This document shows, piece after piece, positions 1-5,543 of a DNA stretch of 17,643 bases; position 1 is the first letter of the stretch, and each line of letters begins with the position of its first letter. Position numbers and translations under genes: made by a program. The stretch spans positions 1-17,643 of the forward strand of contig DQVL01000045.1 of NCBI GenBank assembly GCA_015661745.1, written 5' to 3'. The stretch comes from Thermoprotei archaeon (GTDB taxonomy: Archaea; Thermoproteota; Nitrososphaeria; Geothermarchaeales; JDFR-13). The notes below the pieces were generated by a model. It was given only the letters and a program-made list of their open reading frames with translations, ran no database searches and was not told the DNA's origin.

Positions 1-1
1 A

Positions 2-220
2 GCTCAGCTTAAACGACCAGGTATATATGCATATAGTGGACATTTTAGGAAGGGTGATATAGTTGCTTTATTCACTAAGAGATGTGAGTTAGTAGCTGTT
101 ACTAAAATGTTATATTCATTAGATGAAATACTTAGGATGGAGAAAGGCGTTATATCAGAGACGCTAAGGGTATTTATAGATAGGGATGCTTATCCAAAAA
201 TGTGGACTAAGAGCCAATAG
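2..220 (+). CDS. cbf5: Cbf5/dyskerin-like tRNA/rRNA pseudouridine synthase, C-terminal PUA domain (5' partial)
   Basis: This is the last 72 codons of a gene that begins before the window; frame 2 is open from the first full codon to TAG at 218-220. The peptide reads like the PUA domain that closes archaeal Cbf5: KRPGIY near its start, a GD-I-V-ALFTK strand, an 'ELVAV' strand matching the usual 'GEAIA', then KGVI and RVFIDRDAYPKMW, the family's RV-x-x-x-x-x-YP-x-x-W ending. Cbf5 is the catalytic subunit of H/ACA ribonucleoproteins and also modifies tRNA; the PUA domain holds guide RNA and the tRNA ACA/CCA end. The catalytic domain is outside the window, so another PUA protein (for example an archaeosine enzyme) is not fully excluded, but the ending fits Cbf5 best. 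It is followed by tRNA-Ser on the same strand after 86 nt. Confidence 0.8.
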   Translation, partial: AQLKRPGIYAYSGHFRKGDIVALFTKRCELVAVTKMLYSLDEILRMEKGVISETLRVFIDRDAYPKMWTKSQ

Positions 221-306
221 ACTTGATTACGATGCAATGTAAATAGAATAGCTTTTATTTTAATAGCAAAATCTTTTAATATTTGAATTTAGTTGTGAGT
301 TGAGTT

Positions 307-425
307 GCCGGGATGCCCGAGAGGACTAAGGGGTCGAGAATTTATTCGCCCAAGCCTGGAGCCTCGATTGCAGAAAGCCGATGGGGCTCTGCTCCGCGTG
401 GGTTCGAATCCCACTCCCGGCGCCA
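307..425 (+). tRNA. tRNA-Ser (GGA) with two introns, CCA encoded
   Basis: The acceptor stem is GCCGGGA (307-313) with TCCCGGC (415-421), discriminator G at 422 and encoded CCA at 423-425. D-stem CCC/GGG, T-arm GTGGG-TTCGAAT-CCCAC (398-414) and a long class II variable arm (382-397) are clear. The anticodon arm has 31 extra nt, which resolve into two BHB introns. Intron 1 is 337-353 (17 nt, position 29/30): GGGT 331-334 pairs with GCCC 348-351, with bulges CG^A and AA^G. Intron 2 is 362-375 (14 nt, canonical 37/38): CTGG 356-359 faces GCAG 370-373 with one mismatch, bulges AG^C and AA^A. The spliced arm is TCGGC-CTGGAGA-GCCGA, anticodon GGA. The class II fold and G73 support serine. A TTTTAATATT element at about 274-283 is a possible TATA box. 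Confidence 0.9.
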
Positions 426-433
426 CATTATTA

Positions 434-1297
434 TCATATTCTAATCTTTCTTTCTAGAGCCTTTTCTATTGATTTTATGTATTCAATAGGTCTTCCAACG
501 TCGATTCTACAACTCTCATTGATTTTTATTGCATATGCTGTATACCCCTTCTTAAGCAATCTATTTATAGCATCTATTAATTCCCATTCCACACCCATAT
601 TTCTAAGGTAATTCATTTCATCCAGTAAATCCTTTGTCATTACATATATTGCTGTGATAGCTAGATTTGATGTGGGGGTTGTTGGCTTCTCAATCAGGTT
701 GTCAACTCTATATATATTTCTTTCTATTTCTCTACCTATAATTACCCCATAATGTCTTGGGTCTACAACCTCTTCTACATAGAATACAAGGTCTGAATTA
801 AATTTCTTTTTTATGGCTATAAGCTTTTCTATATAATTTTTATCTCTTTCATCATCGATGATGAAATCATCTCCTGGATGGATTATAAAGTCGTTTCTAA
901 TATATTCTTTAGCTTGATATATTGCATCACCGAATCCCCGTGGAATATCTTGATATTTAAATGTTATATTTATATTACTCAAAACTTTATAGAAATTTTC
1001 AAAAATATGGGCTTCGAACTCCTTATTTTCTGATTTCCTAAGGAACTCTATAAAACTATAATCGATAGTCAAATAGTTCTTTATAATCTCTTTATTTCTA
1101 GATAATACGATAACATAATCTCTAATCCCCGCTTGATATAATTTCAAAAGTATCAGATGTAATAAAGGAATTAGTACCATTCTACCTTTATATTCTACTG
1201 GGATAGGAAGTAACTCCTTGGGTATTACCTTTGTCGTAGGCATCATCCTAATTCCAAGGCCCGCAACAGGAATAATAGATATTAAATCCCTATTCAT
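434..1297 (-). CDS. galU: GalU/RfbA-type nucleotidyltransferase, probable UTP--glucose-1-phosphate uridylyltransferase
   Basis: Predicted cytosolic sugar-1-phosphate nucleotidyltransferase of 287 residues, the usual length for GalU, making UDP-glucose (or a related NDP-sugar) for glycans. From the chosen ATG the protein opens with the nucleotide-binding signature at residues 12-32: AGLGIRMMPTTKVIPKELLPI in outline (GxGxR, then IPKELLPI). PRGFGDA is at 119-125, HPGDD (metal and sugar-phosphate site) at 140-144, and an EKP motif near 203-205. The signature has Ile where GxGTR normally has Thr. The longer reading begins at GTG 1306; ATG 1297 is preferred because GGAG lies just upstream and the protein then starts at the family's normal N-terminus. 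AT-rich TATA-like sequence lies near 1322-1340. Its 3' end faces tRNA-Ser with 8 nt between them. The exact nucleotide and sugar cannot be read from the sequence. Confidence 0.85.
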   Translation of the reverse strand: MNRDLISIIPVAGLGIRMMPTTKVIPKELLPIPVEYKGRMVLIPLLHLILLKLYQAGIRDYVIVLSRNKEIIKNYLTIDYSFIEFLRKSENKEFEAHIFENFYKVLSNINITFKYQDIPRGFGDAIYQAKEYIRNDFIIHPGDDFIIDDERDKNYIEKLIAIKKKFNSDLVFYVEEVVDPRHYGVIIGREIERNIYRVDNLIEKPTTPTSNLAITAIYVMTKDLLDEMNYLRNMGVEWELIDAINRLLKKGYTAYAIKINESCRIDVGRPIEYIKSIEKALERKIRI

Positions 1298-1381
1298 ATA
1301 CTCCACATTTCAGGAATTAATTAATAATATCTTATAATAATTTTCTGGAACCTAAGTATATTTATTGTAATAAATACATTG

Positions 1382-1470
1382 TGGAGCCCCGGGCGGGATT
1401 CGAACCCGCGGCCTCCGGCTATTTGGATACTATATACCAAGCCGGCGCTCTACCGCTAAGCTACCGGGGC
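1382..1470 (-). tRNA. tRNA-Thr (GGT) with a 14-nt canonical intron, CCA encoded
   Basis: On the minus strand the acceptor is GCCCCGG/CCGGGGC with discriminator T and encoded CCA (1382-1384). U73 is typical of archaeal tRNA-Thr. D-stem GCTT/GAGC and T-arm GCGGG-TTCGAAT-CCCGC are intact. The anticodon stem CCGGC/GCCGG encloses a 21-nt loop, of which 14 nt (1421-1434) form an intron at 37/38. The BHB is perfect: TTGG of the loop pairs with CCAA in the intron, with bulges TA^T and AT^A. The spliced loop is TTGGTAA, anticodon GGT at 1436-1438 in plus-strand coordinates. The gene lies upstream of and on the same strand as the GalU-like gene, with no promoter of obvious quality seen. Confidence 0.93.
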
Positions 1471-1767
1471 TTCATATAAATTGCATAGATGTGGAGATAG
1501 TTAAATTCTTTTCATTTTTGAATCGAAGTTAATATGTATACTTACACATATTACTTATTATATGTCGTCTGGCAACAATTATTATGTATCCACTATTTCA
1601 CTTTTACATAAACTCTAACATTAATGGATGGACTTTTGTTTTTATTATATAATTATTCCAACAATTTTTGGTGATATAAAGTCTTTCTAAATAAAACAGG
1701 TTATGTTTTACTTATTCTCTATTATGTTTTCCAGATACACTTTTGAGTGGAGGTAATATCTATCGAA
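1471..1767. other. Intergenic stretch of about 300 nt, no gene recognised
   Basis: This AT-rich stretch lies between the tRNA-Thr 5' end and the stop of the MCT-1-like gene. All six frames are broken by stops within a few dozen codons, and no tRNA fold, clear C/D-box pair, tandem repeat or strong hairpin was seen. It must hold the tRNA-Thr promoter (minus strand); a weak AT-rich element near 1498-1508 is the only candidate. Short T runs such as 1636-1645 could end transcripts but are not distinctive. Confidence 0.6.
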
Positions 1768-2316
1768 CTAGACTTCAGTAGATATGCTTTTAATTCTTCT
1801 CCATAATTTATCGCCCTTGTAATGGAGAATTTCAACTATCTTCCCTTTATTCATCATTTTTATCTCGCTACTTGAATATAGTGTTTTTCCAAGAGCTAAA
1901 TATGAATTATTATATTTTATAACGACCAGTTTATCCTTTTCAAATTCGTCTAGGTTCTTAACACCTGGAGCCATGAGATCTGCACCTCTCAACACAGCCT
2001 TGGCGGCCCCCTCATCTACGGTTATTGACGGTATATCTTCAAAACAGGATATGGTCTCTAAAAATGGTATGTAATATTTGTTAAATGAAATTATTATCGC
2101 GTTACATACATCGGTTTTTAATAGATAATATCGCCTATCCAGTTCTTTATCCACATATACAATTGACTCTATAATATTCTTTGAAATTAATGTAAAACCT
2201 ATATTCTCTATGAAAGATATTATCCTTCTAGTCTTTTTTGAACTTACTGGCTGTCTAACAAACATTTTTGACCCCATATTCATATATCTATCATTTATAC
2301 ACAATTTATGAGGCAT
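1768..2316 (-). CDS. MCT-1/Tma20-like PUA-domain RNA-binding protein
   Basis: A protein of 182 residues from the chosen start. The C-terminal half (about residues 98-176) is a PUA domain with the diagnostic SITVDEGAAKAVLRGADLMAPGV segment (residues about 97-119), followed by KLVVIK, YLALGK and KGKIVEILHYKGDKLWR. The N-terminal half, from FVRQPVSSKKTRRI, looks like the pre-PUA domain of the archaeal relatives of eukaryotic MCTS1/Tma20, which bind the small ribosomal subunit and tRNA in initiation, re-initiation or recycling. The archaeal role is inferred. The start is uncertain: GTG 2334, ATG 2316 and ATG 2265 are all in frame. ATG 2316 is chosen because a TATA box (2335-2344, minus) is centred about 25 nt upstream, implying a leaderless mRNA; ATG 2265 would fit the domain with no extra leader peptide. 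It is single-gene, flanked by tRNA genes. Confidence 0.82.
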   Translation of the reverse strand: MPHKLCINDRYMNMGSKMFVRQPVSSKKTRRIISFIENIGFTLISKNIIESIVYVDKELDRRYYLLKTDVCNAIIISFNKYYIPFLETISCFEDIPSITVDEGAAKAVLRGADLMAPGVKNLDEFEKDKLVVIKYNNSYLALGKTLYSSSEIKMMNKGKIVEILHYKGDKLWRRIKSISTEV

Positions 2317-2334
2317 ATACCTTGGTATAGTCAC

Positions 2335-2344
2335 TAAATATAAA
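2335..2344 (-). promoter_or_regulatory. TATA box for the MCT-1-like gene
   Basis: The minus strand reads TTTATATTTA here, a good match to the archaeal TATA box. The usual 25-27 nt distance predicts transcription starting near 2314-2316, at ATG 2316, so the message would be leaderless. Confidence 0.5.
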
Positions 2345-2428
2345 GGTCAATAATAATCTAAATATTGGATACAAATAACAATAGTAAAGATATAAATTAA
2401 ATGAGAAAAAAATAATTATACCTGTTGT

Positions 2429-2528
2429 GGGGCCGTAGCTCAGCCTGGGAGAGCACCCGGCTGAAGTTAAAAGGCCTGATGGCCATTTAGATACCGGGGT
2501 GTCGTGGGTTCAAATCCCACCGGCCCCA
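2429..2528 (+). tRNA. tRNA-Phe (GAA) with a 26-nt canonical intron, CCA not encoded
   Basis: Acceptor GGGGCCG (2429-2435) pairs with CGGCCCC (2521-2527), discriminator A at 2528, followed by TAA rather than CCA, so the end must be added by CCA transferase. D-stem GCTC/GAGC, T-arm GTGGG-TTCAAAT-CCCAC and anticodon stem CCCGG/CCGGG (2456-2460, 2494-2498) are all present. Loop CTGAAG carries anticodon GAA (2463-2465). The intron is 2467-2492 at 37/38: CTGA (2461-2464) pairs with TTAG (2487-2490), with bulges AG^T and AT^A; inside it GGCC...GGCC can form a hairpin. ATATAAATTA near 2389-2398 is a plausible TATA box about 35 nt upstream. Confidence 0.94.
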
Positions 2529-2626
2529 TAACATAAATATAATTTAATGGATGACACTCGACATTTTAATCATTCTTATATAGGCTATACTTCATAATTT
2601 TAATCCTTTGATAAAAATGATAGTAA

Positions 2627-2746
2627 TGCCGCCGGCGGGATTCGAACCCGCGGCCTCCCGGTTGCCCATTACATCATCCCATTGTCAGCGCTCATAATTA
2701 ATCAATAAATTATGAGCCGGGCGCTCCACCATTGAGCTACGGCGGC
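2627..2746 (-). tRNA. CAT-anticodon tRNA (probably elongator tRNA-Met) with a 48-nt intron
   Basis: On the minus strand the acceptor is GCCGCCG/CGGCGGC, discriminator A, CCA not encoded. D-stem GCTC/GAGC, T-arm GCGGG-TTCGAAT-CCCGC and anticodon stem CCCGG/CCGGG are clear. The loop begins CTCATA, anticodon CAT (2712-2714). It lacks the A1-type acceptor and the GGG/CCC anticodon-stem pairs of archaeal initiator tRNA, so elongator Met is likeliest; tRNA-Ile2 (CAT, agmatidine-modified) cannot be ruled out by eye. The intron is 2663-2710 at 37/38: CTCA pairs with TGGG (one G-T pair) near its 3' end, bulges TA^A and CA^A. The intron also contains a perfect partner for the anticodon loop (see the inverted repeat 2690-2717). 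Confidence 0.88.
2690..2717. repeat. Perfect 10-bp inverted repeat overlapping the anticodon loop and intron of the CAT tRNA
   Basis: GCTCATAATT (2690-2699) and AATTATGAGC (2708-2717) are exact reverse complements around an 8-nt spacer. In the precursor RNA (minus strand) the hairpin would take up the last base of the 5' anticodon stem, the whole CTCATA loop part including the CAT anticodon, and the first intron bases. It competes with the BHB fold used for splicing. Confidence 0.9.
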
Positions 2747-2828
2747 ATTCATTAATTAGTAATCATGTAAATATGTTATTAAAATTTTCTTAATTATAAT
2801 TATCTAAGGAGTTTAAAGTCTATTGTTG

Positions 2829-2903
2829 TGGTGGACCCGCCGGGAATTGAACCCGGGACCTCCGCCTTGCGAGGGCGGCGTCCTACCACTAGACCACGGG
2901 CCC
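2829..2903 (-). tRNA. tRNA-Ala (CGC), no intron, CCA encoded
   Basis: The minus strand gives acceptor GGGCCCG/CGGGTCC, discriminator A and encoded CCA (2829-2831). Position 3 G faces T at 70, the G3-U70 pair that defines alanine tRNAs. The anticodon arm is CCGCC-CTCGCAA-GGCGG, anticodon CGC (reads GCG). D-stem GTC/GAC and T-arm CCGGG-TTCAATT-CCCGG are intact. It is one of six tRNA genes in this window and the only one with no intron. AGTATAAAACTA (minus strand, 2931-2942) is a good TATA candidate about 34 nt upstream. Confidence 0.95.
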
Positions 2904-3011
2904 ACAAATCTTTATGATAGTATCTTATGTAGTTTTATACTTCTCAATATAAAATTTAAATCATGTTTCTTTAATGTCGTTAGTATTTGGAATTATATAG
3001 CGCATAGAAGT

Positions 3012-3020
3012 CTTTATAAA
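3012..3020 (+). promoter_or_regulatory. TATA box upstream of the S19e operon
   Basis: CTTTATAAA stands about 58 nt before ATG 3074. A start about 26 nt downstream (near 3042) would leave a short leader that contains the GGAGGTG Shine-Dalgarno at 3057-3063. Confidence 0.5.
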
Positions 3021-3073
3021 ATAGTTTACTATGTTTATTTCAATAGTTATTGTATGGAGGTGTTTATTTATAT

Positions 3074-3541
3074 ATGGTAAGTGTTAAGGATGTCCCAGCC
3101 GATATACTCATCGAGAGGCTGTCAAAATATATAAAAGAGAATGTATCAGAGGTTAAACCACCTAAATGGGCGTTATTTGTTAAAACTGGTAGGTCGCGAG
3201 AGCGTCCTCCAGATGATCCAAATTGGTGGTATATCCGTGCGGCATCTATTTTAAGAAAAATATATGTATATGGGCCATTAAGTATTAAAGATTTAAGGAG
3301 GATGTATGGCGGCCGTAAAGATAGGGGGGTGAAGCCAGAACATTTTTATATGTCTGGAGGAAGTATAATTAGGAACATCCTTCATCAGCTTGAGGCGGCG
3401 GGGTTTGTCGAGAAAAGGAAGGAGGGTAGAGTATTATCTCCTAAAGGTAGGTCTATTTTGGATAAATTGAGTGCTGAGATCTATAAAGAGAAACCTGTAT
3501 TAAAATGGTATGAGATATATAATGTTGAAGAAGGTGATTAA
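3074..3541 (+). CDS. rps19e: 30S ribosomal protein S19e
   Basis: A protein of 155 residues, close to the usual archaeal S19e length. The family hallmarks are visible: early VPADILIERLSKYI, then PPKWALFVKTGRSRERPP, DPNWWYIRAASILRKIYVYGP, the basic YGGRKDRG turn and SGGSIIRNILHQLEAAGFVEK, ending in a winged-helix-like LSPKGRSILDKL. S19e sits in the head of the small subunit and is required for its maturation. ATG 3074 was chosen because GGAGGTG lies 10 nt upstream; an in-frame TTG at 3050 adds eight unlikely residues and would bury that site. It heads the operon; the next gene (PDCD5) starts 4 nt after the stop. Confidence 0.96.
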   Translation: MVSVKDVPADILIERLSKYIKENVSEVKPPKWALFVKTGRSRERPPDDPNWWYIRAASILRKIYVYGPLSIKDLRRMYGGRKDRGVKPEHFYMSGGSIIRNILHQLEAAGFVEKRKEGRVLSPKGRSILDKLSAEIYKEKPVLKWYEIYNVEEGD

Positions 3542-3545
3542 AACT

Positions 3546-3830
3546 ATGTACCCTAATATGAATAATAGTTCAGACGATGAGAGAAAAAAGGAAGAGGAGG
3601 CTATTAAAGAATCAGTTGTCCGTCGATACTTATCCCCTAGGGCAAGAGAGAGATTAAATAATTTAGCGCTTGTTAATCCAGCCCTAGTTAAACAGGTGAA
3701 GGACCTTATATATAATCTTGCGATATCGGGTAGATTAAGTGAACCATTAACCGATAGCCAACTTAAAGAACTACTTTATCGTATACAAAGTGGTAGAAAG
3801 AGAGAGTATCGTTTTAGGGGGTTATGGTGA
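3546..3830 (+). CDS. PDCD5-family nucleic-acid-binding protein
   Basis: A 94-residue protein of the PDCD5/TFAR19 family, whose archaeal members are small helical proteins with reported DNA binding and a chaperonin/ribosome-linked genomic setting. A charged N-terminus leads into ESVVRRYLSPRARERLNNLALVNPALVKQVKDLI, then GRLSEPLTDSQLKELLYRI and a basic tail that breaks off at GRKREYRFRGLW, as in the family. ATG 3546 is supported by GGTGAT at 3533-3538, which overlaps the end of S19e. The next start (L39e, 3832) lies two bases after the last base of the stop codon. Its position between S19e and L39e is the arrangement known in several archaea and suggests a translation-linked role; the molecular function is not established. 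Confidence 0.92.
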   Translation: MYPNMNNSSDDERKKEEEAIKESVVRRYLSPRARERLNNLALVNPALVKQVKDLIYNLAISGRLSEPLTDSQLKELLYRIQSGRKREYRFRGLW

Positions 3831-3831
3831 A

Positions 3832-4011
3832 ATGGCGAGGTATAAGCCCCTATCTTTTAAGATACGGCTTGGTAGAGCTAAAAAAACAAACAAATCACCT
3901 CCAGTATGGGTGATTGCCCGTACATCAGGCCGCGTAAGAAGTAATCCTAAAAGAAGACATTGGAGAAGAACAAAGCTTAAGTTGAGAACAAAGGAAGGTT
4001 TTTTTGATTAG
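3832..4011 (+). CDS. rpl39e: 50S ribosomal protein L39e
   Basis: A very basic 59-residue protein. The core matches L39e closely: ARYKPLSFKIRLGRAKK, then SPPVWVIARTSGRVRSNPKRRHWRRTKLKL, including the near-invariant SNPKRRHWRR stretch. L39e lines the polypeptide exit tunnel. Most archaeal L39e end at about 50 residues, right after KLKL/KI; this one carries an added RTKEGFFD. ATG 3832 was chosen over an upstream in-frame start at 3790 because MARYKP is the family N-terminus. The GGTGA directly before the ATG is too close for a classical Shine-Dalgarno; AGGGGG at 3816-3821 or coupling to the PDCD5 stop is more likely. Confidence 0.95.
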   Translation: MARYKPLSFKIRLGRAKKTNKSPPVWVIARTSGRVRSNPKRRHWRRTKLKLRTKEGFFD

Positions 4012-4021
4012 GTGATAAAAT

Positions 4022-4441
4022 ATGTCTAGAGAGTATAAACCAAATTCTGAGGATGAATCAGTAGAAAAATCTGAATCCTTAGTTGATGAGGAATCGGACA
4101 AAGCGGTAGAGTTGGACACCGAGTTGAAGAAGGAGGCGTTTACTGAGCCGTCATTTATTCCCGAAGATGTAGTTATTAGAGATGAGAGAATATACACGAT
4201 TCCATTATGGAGGTCGTGGGTATCGGGTAGAGGATATAGACGGGCCAATAAAGCAGTTAGATATCTTATAAAATTCGTTTCTAGACATATGCGTAGTATG
4301 GATATAAAGGTGTCACCAAAGGTTAATGAGATTATATGGAGTAGAGGAATTAGAAATCCTCCTAGGAGGATTAAAGTAAAAGTGGTATTGGGGAGTGATC
4401 AAGTCGTATACGTTCTTCCCGTTGATGAAGATGTAGAGTAA
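4022..4441 (+). CDS. rpl31e: 50S ribosomal protein L31e with an acidic N-terminal extension
   Basis: A protein of 139 residues. The C-terminal about 90 residues are a normal L31e: IYTIPLWRSWVSGRGYRRANKAVRYLIKFVSRHM, then VSPKVNEIIWSRGIRNPPRRIKVKVVL and a final VVYVLPV strand. L31e sits near the tunnel exit, where nascent-chain factors dock. The first about 50 residues are extra: rich in Glu, Asp and Ser, with no hydrophobic core, probably disordered. Archaeal L31e is usually about 85-100 residues. The extended start is well supported by GGTGAT at 4011-4016, 5 nt before ATG 4022, and there is no good internal start at the domain boundary. The stop overlaps the eIF6 start by one base (TAATG), so translation is probably coupled. 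Confidence 0.93.
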   Translation: MSREYKPNSEDESVEKSESLVDEESDKAVELDTELKKEAFTEPSFIPEDVVIRDERIYTIPLWRSWVSGRGYRRANKAVRYLIKFVSRHMRSMDIKVSPKVNEIIWSRGIRNPPRRIKVKVVLGSDQVVYVLPVDEDVE

Positions 4442-5112
4442 TGTTGAAGATTAAAATATTTGGTTCTTCTAATATAGGATTGTATTTATATGCAACCAAT
4501 AAATATCTTCTCTACCATTCTTCAATTCCAAATAAGAAGGTTGAGATGGTCACTAAGGAGTTAAAGGTCCCTCCAATTAAGTTATATCTTACAGACACCC
4601 TTATTACAGCTCCGTTTATAGTTGGAAATAGTAATGGATTGTTAATTCCTGATATTTTTGAGGATTTCGCGCTTGAACAGTTGAAGAAGGATGTCAGAGA
4701 CCTAGATATTAATGTGGCTATAATAAGTTCGAAATATAATGCATTAGGTAATATAATAGTAGCAAATGACCATGGTGCTTTAATATCTCCAATAATTCCA
4801 TTTAGTTTAAAGAAGATGATAAGTGATGCATTAGATGTCGAGGTATCCACGATAACTGTTGGACGCTTTAGTTATATAGGGTCTTTGGTTGTGACGAATA
4901 GTAAAAGTGGCTTGGTTGCTCCAATGGTTAGGGAGGATGAGAAAGAAATTCTTGAGGATCTTCTTAAGGTGAAACTGTATGAAGGGACTATAAATGGTGG
5001 TGGCGAATTTATTAAATTAGGTTTGGTTGTTAATGATTATGGTGTCGTAGTAGGTGATGCTACTTCGGGGGCTGAATTAATGAATATATCATCTGTGTTT
5101 GAGGGTGATTAG
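4441..5112 (+). CDS. eif6: Translation initiation factor 6 (aIF6)
   Basis: A protein of 223 residues, the standard size for aIF6, a five-fold pseudo-symmetric 'pentein' ring that binds the 50S subunit and stops premature joining to 30S. The repeats are visible: GSSNIGLYLYATNKYLL, then NSNGLLIPDI, VANDHGALISPII, VTNSKSGLVAPMV and VVNDYGVVVGDATSGAELMNI, each with the small Asn/Gly-rich turn. The start overlaps the L31e stop (TAATG). In other crenarchaea rplX (L18a) usually follows aIF6; here prefoldin alpha starts 4 nt after the stop, so rplX is not in this place. Confidence 0.95.
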   Translation: MLKIKIFGSSNIGLYLYATNKYLLYHSSIPNKKVEMVTKELKVPPIKLYLTDTLITAPFIVGNSNGLLIPDIFEDFALEQLKKDVRDLDINVAIISSKYNALGNIIVANDHGALISPIIPFSLKKMISDALDVEVSTITVGRFSYIGSLVVTNSKSGLVAPMVREDEKEILEDLLKVKLYEGTINGGGEFIKLGLVVNDYGVVVGDATSGAELMNISSVFEGD

Positions 5113-5115
5113 AGA

Positions 5116-5541
5116 ATGGGAGAAGATAGGTTGTCTAAACTGGTTTTAGAGCAGAGAAACATTACTCAATTGATGGAAAACGTTTACAATGAAATTATAA
5201 CACTCCAAAATTCTGTAGAAGAACGTCGAAGGGCGCTCCAGTTTTTAGAAATGTTTTCAGAATTGAATAAAGATTTAGAAGTCTTATTTCCTATAGGTGG
5301 TGGATTGTATTTAAAGGCTAATATCCCAAACCAAAAATCAATATTCTCAAACGTTGGTGGTCAAATATTTTTAGACAAGGAGATAGAGGAGGTAATTCCT
5401 CAGATTAAAACCTCATTGGAAAAGTTAAATAAGCTTTTAGAAGAGAGACGTCAATTACTAAATTCTTTGAAGACGAGATATGATGAGATATCGGCTGAAT
5501 TAACAGAAATATATTTTAAGGCTTCGGGGAGGAAAAAATAG
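5116..5541 (+). CDS. pfdA: Prefoldin alpha subunit
   Basis: A protein of 141 residues, the usual length. Two long coiled-coil helices (about residues 5-50 and 85-135, rich in Leu, Glu and Arg heptads) flank a beta-hairpin segment with FPIGGGLYLKANI and VFSNVGG-like features (IFSNVGGQIFLDKEIEEVI), the standard alpha-class plan with two hairpins. Prefoldin is a cytosolic hexamer (two alpha, four beta) that captures unfolded chains and hands them to the thermosome. It starts 4 nt after aIF6 and ends 2 nt before ftsY, so it is co-transcribed with ribosome and secretion genes. Confidence 0.9.
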   Translation: MGEDRLSKLVLEQRNITQLMENVYNEIITLQNSVEERRRALQFLEMFSELNKDLEVLFPIGGGLYLKANIPNQKSIFSNVGGQIFLDKEIEEVIPQIKTSLEKLNKLLEERRQLLNSLKTRYDEISAELTEIYFKASGRKK

Positions 5542-5543
5542 GG

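Noticed and set aside
363..381. Reading of the tRNA-Ser anticodon as CGA at 365-367
   Set aside because: It needs a 7-nt second intron and gives no BHB. The GGA reading yields two introns with BHB folds and a normal 7-base loop.
381..611. Plus-strand open frame of 76 codons
   Set aside because: It starts inside tRNA-Ser and runs antisense to the GalU-like gene; hydrophobic low-complexity product with no family resemblance.
840..900. Possible C/D-box guide RNA around GATGATGAAATCATC
   Set aside because: Only C-box-like TGATGA is present with no D box (CTGA) at a sensible distance, and it encodes part of the GalU-like gene.
2627..2746. Initiator tRNA-Met
   Set aside because: The acceptor starts with G-C rather than the A1-type initiator pair, and the anticodon stem lacks three consecutive G-C pairs next to the loop.
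2823..3080. Plus-strand open frame of 85 codons
   Set aside because: Its first part is the antisense of tRNA-Ala and its end overlaps the S19e promoter and start; the peptide is a tRNA translation artefact.
3925..4248. Minus-strand open frame of 107 codons
   Set aside because: It is the antisense of L39e and the L31e acidic extension; the Ser-rich product mirrors the Glu/Asp codons on the other strand.
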